Shown in pieces: positions 24,408 to 35,591 of a stretch of DNA of 64,000 bases. The notes beneath the pieces are model-generated. The model was not told the origin of the DNA, searched no databases, and saw only the letters and a list, made by a program, of their open reading frames with translations. Source of the DNA: Mesorhizobium qingshengii (lineage in GTDB: Bacteria > Pseudomonadota > Alphaproteobacteria > Rhizobiales > Rhizobiaceae); NCBI RefSeq assembly GCF_900103325.1, contig NZ_FMXM01000009.1, positions 124,001-188,000 on the forward strand, read 5' to 3'. A program made the translations under genes and the position numbers. Each line of letters starts with the position of its first letter. Position 1 is the stretch's first letter.

Positions 24408-24830
24408 TTACTTCACCGGCGCGTTCATCGCCCATGTGACGCCGAAGGGGTCGCGCATCTGGCCCCAGCGATCGCCCCAGAACATCACCTGAAGCGGCAC
24501 CCCTTCCTCGCATCCGGCGTCGATCGCGCGCTTCCACCAGGTGTCGATCTCATCGCTGCCGAGATGAAGCTGCAGCGTGTAGCCCTGCGGGCTCTGATGC
24601 GGGTGGCCATGTTCTGGATAGGCATCGCCGAGCATCAGCGTCGAACCGTTGATGTGGAGATGGATATGCATGGTGCGGCCTTTGTCGTCGGCCGGATAGG
24701 CAAAGACCTGCTCGGCGCCGAAGGCCTTGCGGTAGAATTCGGCTGCCTTGAAGGCGCCATCCACCTGCAGATAGGGGGTCAATCCGCCGAGCACTTCTGC
24801 ACTGGGCTGAACGGGGGTCTGGTCAGTCAT
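24408..24830 (-). CDS. VOC-family (glyoxalase/bleomycin-resistance-like) protein
   Basis: A 140-residue single VOC protein of the PhnB-like group: L-T-P-Y-L-Q-V-D-G-A-F-K-A-A-E-F-Y-R-K-A-F-G, M-H-I-H-L-H-I-N-G-S-T-L-M-L-G-D and D-R-W-G-Q-M-R-D-P-F-G-V-T-W. Members bind metal or small ligands and often act in detoxification; no specific substrate can be named. GAGGAG precedes the ATG at 24828-24830. The DUF1428 gene follows 107 bp downstream on the same strand. Confidence 0.9.
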   Translation of the reverse strand: MTDQTPVQPSAEVLGGLTPYLQVDGAFKAAEFYRKAFGAEQVFAYPADDKGRTMHIHLHINGSTLMLGDAYPEHGHPHQSPQGYTLQLHLGSDEIDTWWKRAIDAGCEEGVPLQVMFWGDRWGQMRDPFGVTWAMNAPVK

Positions 24831-24981
24831 GTCTTGCTCCTCTTTGCGTTTGGCTTGGCCTTGCGAACCATAGGACGCATGAGGTGACGGCGATCCTACA
24901 CGGTCGCGAATTTTTCTGCGAAGGCCGGGCCCGGACAGCCTGCCGGATTGAGCGGCGGCTGCACGGGCCGGCTGGTCGCGG

Positions 24982-25164
24982 TCATATGACCTTGGCCGAA
25001 AAGGTGGCCGCGCGGCGGCTGTTCCGCGCATCGAAGATTTCCGGAAAGCCGATGTCCCTGCGCAATTCGGCTGGCAGCGAAAGCAGGAGGCGTTCGCTGC
25101 GATGGCGGGCACGCGCTGTCGCGTATCGGGTTGCGATGCGACCGATGGATGACAGGACCGACAT
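24982..25164 (-). CDS. DUF1127 small protein
   Basis: A 60-residue protein with the DUF1127 pattern R-H-R-S-E-R-L-L-L-S-L-P-A-E-L-R-R-D-I-G-F-P. Small DUF1127 proteins of Agrobacterium and Rhodobacter (for example CcaF1) take part in RNA binding and in carbon or phosphate control. The ATG at 25162-25164 has GGGAGA upstream. It is a single gene. Confidence 0.85.
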   Translation of the reverse strand: MSVLSSIGRIATRYATARARHRSERLLLSLPAELRRDIGFPEIFDARNSRRAATFSAKVI

Positions 25165-25256
25165 GACGGGTTCTCCCTGGTTGGTGCCGGCATCATCGTG
25201 TCGGCATCCCAAGGACGAGGCAGGTTCAGGCGATCCGACAGCTCGCCGGAATTATT

Positions 25257-25643
25257 TCAGATGACCGACGCGGCAAGCGCGGTGTCGTAATATTCCACCA
25301 TCCCGATGATCTGGCCGTCGCGGATCGTCCAGAAATCAGCGGTACGCATGACAAGCTCCTCGCCGGTGGTCTTGCGCGTCAAATGGATCTCGACCTGCGC
25401 CGCGATCTTGTCGCCGCCGTCGATGATGTCGACCGGGACGAAGCTCCGGAATTCGAAATCATTGTCCAGCGACATGAGTCGGGCAAGGAACTCCTGCTTG
25501 CCGTTGCCTGACCTGATGAAAGGTGCCTGCGGTTCGGCGACCCAGGAGAAGACGACATCGTCGGAGCAGTGGGCCAGCGCGCCCACGATGTCGCGTTTTG
25601 CATAGGCATCATAGAGGTTGTTGACGAGGTCCACCCCGCGCAT
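25257..25643 (-). CDS. NTF2-like (SnoaL/ketosteroid isomerase-like) protein
   Basis: A 128-residue one-domain protein with the NTF2-like fold: N-L-Y-D-A-Y-A-K-R-D-I-V-G-A-L-A-H-C at the start, F-S-W-V-A-E-P, and R-T-A-D-F-W-T-I-R-D-G-Q-I at the end. These cone-shaped proteins bind small hydrophobic molecules and include isomerases and uncharacterised stress proteins. The ligand is unknown. It is a single gene. Confidence 0.88.
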   Translation of the reverse strand: MRGVDLVNNLYDAYAKRDIVGALAHCSDDVVFSWVAEPQAPFIRSGNGKQEFLARLMSLDNDFEFRSFVPVDIIDGGDKIAAQVEIHLTRKTTGEELVMRTADFWTIRDGQIIGMVEYYDTALAASVI

Positions 25644-25753
25644 GACCGGTTTCCTCCCTCGGTTTGCGAACCCTCAGGATGCGCCTTTTTCGGACGGTGG
25701 GGAAGTGCGGGCCGGCAACCCTGGAATGCCGGCCCGGCGAAGGCATGGCTTTT

Positions 25754-27280
<1,527 letters not shown>

Positions 27281-27424
27281 TTTGATTTCTCTGGTCTTGC
27301 CGGAAGAAAACTCCGGTTCAATGCACTTTGACGGTGCGCGTGCCGGCCGTCAGGTCGGCGTTGCATCACCACGAAGGGCAGACCAAAAATCGAAGCGGGA
27401 AAAACCCGGACCGTCCCTGGTCAG

Positions 27425-27446
27425 CCCTGCAAGCTAGCTCGCAGGG
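27425..27446 (-). promoter_or_regulatory. Palindrome in the ABC-F leader region
   Basis: CCCTGC-AAGCTAGCTC-GCAGGG is a near-perfect 22-bp palindrome about 145 bp upstream of the ABC-F start. Leaders of ABC-F genes often carry attenuators, and this hairpin could be part of one. I see no good leader peptide on the minus strand. The rest of 27281-27578 carries no gene I can support; a short plus-strand frame at about 27470-27561 is weak. Confidence 0.4.
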
Positions 27447-27578
27447 CAGAAATCGGGCCACGCTGACGATGGTGACGATGAAACGTGAACACGTGAGCCC
27501 TCCTTTCAAGACGTTCGAGTGTGGAGACGACTACACCAAGGGCGCGCCCGATGGCAAGTAGCCGGTCTGTAGCAGATA

Positions 27579-28118
27579 TTAGTCTGCCACGTGGAATACC
27601 CAGTCGCCTTTGTTTCGCTGGATTTCCTGAGGCGTCAGGAAGTGAAGCTCCATCAGGATAGGCTCTTCCGGTCCTTTGAAGAAATGTAGTTCGGCGTGAG
27701 GAAGTACAAGCCGGCGGACAGTTTCAAACGCGCTTTCCATTTTATACTCCTCGCCTTGCAATCCGAGACCTGCAACGCGTGTTCTGGCGGCCGAGAGCGT
27801 CATTGCCGGGCTAAAACCATCGAGATCGATTTGGCTATTGCCACTCCATTTCAAAGGCAAAGGCTTGGGGGTATCGGGCATGTGCCAAAGTTTGATGCTG
27901 ATGCGATTGACACGCGCTCGATTGCGGCTGGTCAGAATGTCGATTTCCAGATCACCGTAGCCCAGCAGAAAGCCGCATGGCTGATCCTGATAGACATATA
28001 GCCATTTGGGAAAGCCAAGGTGTTTCTGGACCGGACCAAGATCGGCACCTACCCGCAGCGGCGTGTCCTTGCTGCCTAAAATCAGAGGCAGAATATGGAG
28101 TTTGCCTCGTTGCGGCAT
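27579..28118 (-). CDS. Protein of unknown function, 179 residues
   Basis: A 179-residue cytoplasmic protein, lower in G+C than the neighbours. It has mixed alpha/beta character with Y-V-Y-Q-D-Q-P-C-G-F-L-L-G-Y-G-D-L-E-I-D-I and G-P-E-E-P-I-L-M-E-L-H-F near the end. It lies 8 bases downstream of the EamA transporter gene and so is probably co-transcribed with it. The composition suggests recent acquisition. I do not recognise the family. It could be an immunity or small-ligand protein, but nothing in the sequence decides that. Confidence 0.6.
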   Translation of the reverse strand: MPQRGKLHILPLILGSKDTPLRVGADLGPVQKHLGFPKWLYVYQDQPCGFLLGYGDLEIDILTSRNRARVNRISIKLWHMPDTPKPLPLKWSGNSQIDLDGFSPAMTLSAARTRVAGLGLQGEEYKMESAFETVRRLVLPHAELHFFKGPEEPILMELHFLTPQEIQRNKGDWVFHVAD

Positions 28119-28126
28119 CGCACAGC

Positions 28127-29026
28127 TCAGTTGGCCGGAGAGGGCAAGGAGATAGCCTTGCCTTGGCGTGGGAACGGGTCCAGCACCAATATGCAGCCGC
28201 CGATGATCGCCACCGCGCCGAAGCCCTGGACGATGGTCAGCGACTCGCCGAGCATGACTGTGCCGACCAGCACCGCGATCACGGTCACGGCGAACTCGAC
28301 GCTGATCGCTCTGGTGGCGCCGATGCTGGCAACCAGCCGGAAATAGACGACATAGGTCATTGCGCTCATCACGCAGGCGAGAATGCCGAGATAAAGGAAG
28401 TCGATGGCGCGCGGCATCGCCGGCACCGGCACGGCCAGAAGCAGCGGCAGCGTCATCAGCCCGCCGAACAGGAAGGCGGCGCTGGTGACTTCGAGCGAAC
28501 CGACCGCGCGCAGATGGCGGTTGGCATAGTTGCTGCCGAAGGCCGCCGAGAAGGAACTGAGCAAGGAGGCGGCGCAGCCGAGTGCGAAGGATGTCGTCAC
28601 TGGCACCGAGGGAAAGCCGACGAGGACCACGATGCCGGCGGCGCCGAGCAGCAGCCCGGTCAGCCCGCGAACGGTGATGCGCTCAAGCCCCCACATTTGG
28701 GAAAGGATCATCGAGAACAGCGGGATCGCGGCAACAAGGATCGCGGCCATCGCCGTGCCGATGCGCGGGGTGGCATAGGACAAGCCGATCAACTGTGCCG
28801 CAACCGTCGTCGCGCCGACTACTGCAAACGGCCGCCAGCCGGCGCTGAAATCGAGCTTGCGTCTGGTCGCGGCCGCCAGCAGCAGCAGGGTGATGCCGGC
28901 GATCAGCGACCGCAAGGTCACCGCGCCGATCCAGCCAAAGGCATGCACCACCTTGAGCAGGACCAGGAACGACAGCCCCCAGGTGATGGCCAGGAAGATA
29001 TAGGAGGCGATGTCTCTGGGTTTCAT
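28127..29026 (-). CDS. EamA/DMT-superfamily transporter
   Basis: A 299-residue inner-membrane protein with ten hydrophobic segments in two five-helix EamA repeats, of the RhaT/YdcZ type. Such carriers usually export or import small metabolites or amino acids; the substrate is unknown. I chose the ATG at 29024-29026; a TTG 42 bases upstream is also open. The 179-residue gene follows directly. Confidence 0.9.
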   Translation of the reverse strand: MKPRDIASYIFLAITWGLSFLVLLKVVHAFGWIGAVTLRSLIAGITLLLLAAATRRKLDFSAGWRPFAVVGATTVAAQLIGLSYATPRIGTAMAAILVAAIPLFSMILSQMWGLERITVRGLTGLLLGAAGIVVLVGFPSVPVTTSFALGCAASLLSSFSAAFGSNYANRHLRAVGSLEVTSAAFLFGGLMTLPLLLAVPVPAMPRAIDFLYLGILACVMSAMTYVVYFRLVASIGATRAISVEFAVTVIAVLVGTVMLGESLTIVQGFGAVAIIGGCILVLDPFPRQGKAISLPSPAN

Positions 29027-29149
29027 GGTGTGGTAGCGGGTTTCTGACGCGGAAGGGTTGGATGACAAGGCGCGTATAGGTTCTACTCGCGGCTAGCAAG
29101 GCAGAGCGTGTAGCCCAAGAGGAAGAGCTTGTTGTGTCGGAGGGACAGC

Positions 29150-29304
29150 GCCCCCCTCTGTCCTGCCGGACATCTCCCCCACACGGGGGGAGATCGGCCA
29201 TCATGGGCCGCCTACGCTAGTCGTCGGCGTCAAAAAAGGATGCCTGGGGCGATACAGCCAATCTCCCCCCTCGTGGGGGAGATGTCCGGCAGGACAGAGG
29301 GGGC
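29150..29304. repeat. Long inverted-repeat element with nested hairpins
   Basis: The outer arms, GCCCCCCTCTGTCCTGCCGGACATCT and the matching GATGTCCGGCAGGACAGAGGGGGC, pair over about 25 bp. Each arm also folds on itself (CTCCCCC-ACAC-GGGGGGAG and CTCCCCCCTCGTGGGGGAG). It has the structure of a rhizobial palindromic repeat unit or small non-autonomous element. It lies between the DMT gene and the end of uvrB. Confidence 0.75.
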
Positions 29305-29315
29305 AGGAAGGATCG

Positions 29316-32402
<3,087 letters not shown>

Positions 32403-32533
32403 GTCCCGAATATGGGAGGTCTTGGTCAAAATGGAAAGAGTGGGATGGCTGGAGGCATGCCGCCAAGCGCGGCTGCTGACAGAAGGCTGTCAGGAGCGGG
32501 CGGGACAGGGTCGCGCGCCTGTCCCACTACCGG

Positions 32534-34156
32534 TCAGGCGCCGCTGCCGTTTGATGCCACCCGCGTCGCTGATCCGTTCAGGCGCGGCACCACGACGAGG
32601 CGCGTGACCTTGCCCTTCTTGAAGGCGGCAAGGAAGCGGCCGTAGTCCTTGAAAACGACGCAGCCATTCGATTCGGCGCGGCCGCCGCGCAGCATGTAGC
32701 TATGGGCGAGCAGGCCATCGCGGCCATATTTGTTGCCGCCACTGACAGGCGTGAGACGAATGGCCTCAACACCGTGGAAACGCGATTCGCGCAGCGACAG
32801 ATTGTAGGTGTTGGGTGGTGTCGGCCCGCGATCCTTCTTATCGACATAGCGCGGCTGGTCGACCATGGCGCCATACCCCGAATGCGCTTCGAGCCGCTGG
32901 CCGTCCGGCAGGTAGACCGTTCCAGCGCTGATATCGTAGACGGCAACGCCGCGGCCGGCTCCGGTCCTGGCGTTCGGCGCGCCGAACAGGTTCTTGAACG
33001 CCTGGCCGAGGCCGCCGGCGGGAACGTCGGGCTTGGCATAGGCCAGCATGTCGCCACCATCGGCCGGCCGGCCTTGCCGGGCCGGCTGAGCTGGTCTGCC
33101 GGCCTGCTGGACCGGCTTTGTCGGAGGAGCCGGCTTCTGCTGCACGATCTTGGGCGGTTGAGCCGGCTTTTCCTGCTCCACGGACTTGGGCTGCTGCGGC
33201 GCGTCGAATTGCGGACGGCGGGTCGGCAGCGGCACGTCGTCGGTCAGCGCGTCCGGCAAGGAGGCGGCATCGCCGGGCTGTTCCTGCTGGGTTTCGACAG
33301 GCGCGACCGCGACATCGGCCGGGGATTCGGTCATCGGCAGCGGCGAGGCGAATGCCTCGTCCTCGACCGGCAGCGACCTGACAAGGGCCAGTGCCAGTTG
33401 CGAGTCGCTTGGCGTCTCCGACTGGGCAAAGCCCATCGGCTGCGGCGCGGTCTGCACGACGACGGAGCCGGTATCGACGCGGGCGAAGCGTTCCGCCGCC
33501 GGAGCCGGAATGTCATCCGACAGGCTGGCCACCACGGTGGCGGACGGCACCAGGGATGCCTCGGCAACTTGCGGCGCGACGCTGGAAATCACGGGACGGG
33601 CGTTAGCCGCGACGGCAGGCTTTCCGGCATCGGCAAAGACGGCGGCAAGCCGGCTCGGCGACAGCGACGCTTCAATGCGTTCGAAACGCTCTTGCGATTT
33701 CGACTTTGCGACCGTCGGGACGGCCATTGGCTTCGCTTGCGCCACGAGGCGCGCGGATTTTTCGGCCTGGGGGCTCACCCCGGCCAGCCTGAAGCAGCGC
33801 GCGCCGCATTGCACGGCATGGTCGTGCAGGGCCTGCGTGCCGCCATGGGCATTGGCCAGCGCGAACGGCGCCGAAGATGTGAGGAAATGCTGCTTCAGAG
33901 GATCGGCAAGGGCAAGCGAGCCCGGCATCGCCAGCGTCTGCGGCAGGCCGCCGGACGTTGCCGACAGCGAGGCGCCGACGGAACTCAGGCCGACCACGGT
34001 GCCGACCAGCCACAAGCCAACGGCAGCGCTGACGCCGGGCACCGCGACCCAGCGGACGATCCGTTCAGGGTTGAAGGAAGAGGAACGCGGCGCGTCACAG
34101 GCGGTCCCGCCGTCCCAACGCTCGTCCCCGACAATTGTTCTACTCAAGAACGCCAT
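32534..34156 (-). CDS. DUF2778 (L,D-transpeptidase/Tlde1-like) protein with long disordered region
   Basis: A 540-residue protein: a hydrophobic segment near 35-60, a long Pro/Ala/Val/Gln-rich disordered region (about 120-400), and a C-terminal DUF2778 domain. That domain has V-Y-D-I-S-A-G-T-V-Y-L-P-D-G, G-P-T-P-P-N-T-Y-N, F-H-G-V-E-A-I-R-L, and the catalytic pair His in L-L-A-H-S-Y-M with Cys in S-N-G-C-V-V-F. It resembles the L,D-transpeptidase-like fold of type VI effector Tlde1. Here it is more likely a cell-wall enzyme held in the inner membrane. It is divergent from the methyltransferase gene at 34.7 kb. Confidence 0.85.
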   Translation of the reverse strand: MAFLSRTIVGDERWDGGTACDAPRSSSFNPERIVRWVAVPGVSAAVGLWLVGTVVGLSSVGASLSATSGGLPQTLAMPGSLALADPLKQHFLTSSAPFALANAHGGTQALHDHAVQCGARCFRLAGVSPQAEKSARLVAQAKPMAVPTVAKSKSQERFERIEASLSPSRLAAVFADAGKPAVAANARPVISSVAPQVAEASLVPSATVVASLSDDIPAPAAERFARVDTGSVVVQTAPQPMGFAQSETPSDSQLALALVRSLPVEDEAFASPLPMTESPADVAVAPVETQQEQPGDAASLPDALTDDVPLPTRRPQFDAPQQPKSVEQEKPAQPPKIVQQKPAPPTKPVQQAGRPAQPARQGRPADGGDMLAYAKPDVPAGGLGQAFKNLFGAPNARTGAGRGVAVYDISAGTVYLPDGQRLEAHSGYGAMVDQPRYVDKKDRGPTPPNTYNLSLRESRFHGVEAIRLTPVSGGNKYGRDGLLAHSYMLRGGRAESNGCVVFKDYGRFLAAFKKGKVTRLVVVPRLNGSATRVASNGSGA

Positions 34157-34669
34157 GCGACCAATCTTGCTCCAACCGGCTCCCACGTCCGCGGCTGTGA
34201 TAGCCGCGACGACCATTCTGTGAGTGATCCCAGGTGGTCCCCGACGCGTTTTCCGCGTCTGTCGTTAGTTGCCGATTGCTTCAAAATATGGACAAAGTTG
34301 GTTAACCAATCCCTCTCAAAACCAACAAGAGACGCGGACTTTGTGCCGAAGAAGGCTTGTCCACGACCATGAACGCGGTATTGGAGCCCTTCCAATGGCT
34401 TTTTTGCTGCCTGTTTTTGCCGTTCAAGTCAAGCAAAACAGCCCTTGCTAATTGACGCAGAAGGCTTTTCGGCCGGTCGTGTTGCAACGACGCACGCCGT
34501 TGCGTATTGCCGAACAAGCCTGGGCACCCGGCAAAACTGTTGCCCTCCTGCCACAATTTCTCCGTCCGGGTGGCAGCCTCTCGACGGGCATTGACTCGTT
34601 TTGGGAGGAAGTGCAATCGGGGTAAGTGCTTGGTTTTGGGTGGCAAAGGCCACTTTCGGAGGCTTTTCC
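34157..34669. other. Divergent promoter region with a 12-bp palindrome
   Basis: About 510 bp between the DUF2778 gene and the Tat methyltransferase gene. It contains the perfect palindrome TTGGTTAACCAA at 34298-34309, a possible operator or, because of its TTAACC, a partial CtrA-type site. No gene is supported in the rest; the A+T content is slightly raised around 34270-34450. Confidence 0.4.
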
Positions 34670-35539
34670 ATGAAGCGTCGGGACTTCTTGGCGCTGTCGG
34701 CGGGTGCGGCGGCGTTTTCCCTTCTTCCAGGCGCCGTCAAGGCGAACGTGCCGGTGCCCTACGACCGGAACGCCGAGGTGCCGGTGAACGACAAGAAGGC
34801 GTTCATCGAGTGGATGGTGGCCAATCGCGGCGAGGATCCGAAGTTTCTGGCCGAGCGATTCGATCGCTTCCAGATCATGGTCTACAACAAGGACGTGCTG
34901 GACGACCGCAACAAGCGCGCCTTCCTGCTGACACCGCGCGAAGAGTTCGTGCTGCCGCAGAATCTGGGGCGCGCCTATGATCATGCTTTCCTCGACATCG
35001 GCTATGGCGTGACGATATCCGGTCCGCATCTGGTCGGACGCATGACGACGGCCATCGACGTGCAGCTTGGCGAAGCCGTGCTCGAGATCGGCACCGGCTC
35101 CGGCTACCAGTCGGCCTACCTGGCCAATCTCACTGACAAGGTGCACACGATCGAGATCATCAATCCGCTGGCGCAGCGCACCCGCCGCACCTATGACGCG
35201 CTGATCGAGCGCGGCTACAGCGAGTTCGGCTCGGTCACCAGCCGTAATGCCGACGGCTATTATGGCTGGGAAAGCGTCGGTCCGTTCGACAAGATCATCG
35301 TCACCTGCGGCATCGACCACATTCCGCCGTCGCTGTTGCAGCAGCTCAAGCCCAATGGCGTCATGGTCATTCCGGTCGGGCCGCCGGGCGCCCAGCACGT
35401 GCTCAAGGTGATCAAGCAGCAACTCGCCGACGGCACGTTCAACATCGTCCGCTCGGACATCTACAATGGCAAGGTGGTGCCTTTCGTGCCCTTCACCAAG
35501 CTGGAAGGCGACCAGATCGTCGGCACGCACAACGGTTGA
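34670..35539 (+). CDS. Protein-L-isoaspartate methyltransferase-like protein with Tat signal
   Basis: A 289-residue SAM methyltransferase of the PCMT type. It has the SAM motif V-L-E-I-G-T-G-S-G-Y-Q and the post-I and motif II regions D-K-I-I-V-T-C-G-I-D-H-I-P and N-G-V-M-V-I-P-V-G, matching protein-L-isoaspartate O-methyltransferase. Unusually, the N-terminus is K-R-R-D-F-L-A-L followed by a hydrophobic Ala/Leu stretch and A-V-K-A, a typical twin-arginine signal. If exported, it would need SAM in the periplasm. CGGAGG precedes the ATG at 34670. A membrane protein gene follows 52 bp downstream. Confidence 0.88.
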   Translation: MKRRDFLALSAGAAAFSLLPGAVKANVPVPYDRNAEVPVNDKKAFIEWMVANRGEDPKFLAERFDRFQIMVYNKDVLDDRNKRAFLLTPREEFVLPQNLGRAYDHAFLDIGYGVTISGPHLVGRMTTAIDVQLGEAVLEIGTGSGYQSAYLANLTDKVHTIEIINPLAQRTRRTYDALIERGYSEFGSVTSRNADGYYGWESVGPFDKIIVTCGIDHIPPSLLQQLKPNGVMVIPVGPPGAQHVLKVIKQQLADGTFNIVRSDIYNGKVVPFVPFTKLEGDQIVGTHNG

Positions 35540-35591
35540 GTTGCCCGCCGGCCCGAGCCTGCCGAGCTAACCGCCGCATCAAGGGGCCTGA

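Noticed and set aside
27328..27561. A 77-residue plus-strand open frame in the ABC-F leader
   Set aside because: The codons before the inner ATG look like random high-G+C sequence. The inner part (ending G-A-P-D-G-K) may be a small gene, but nothing else supports it.
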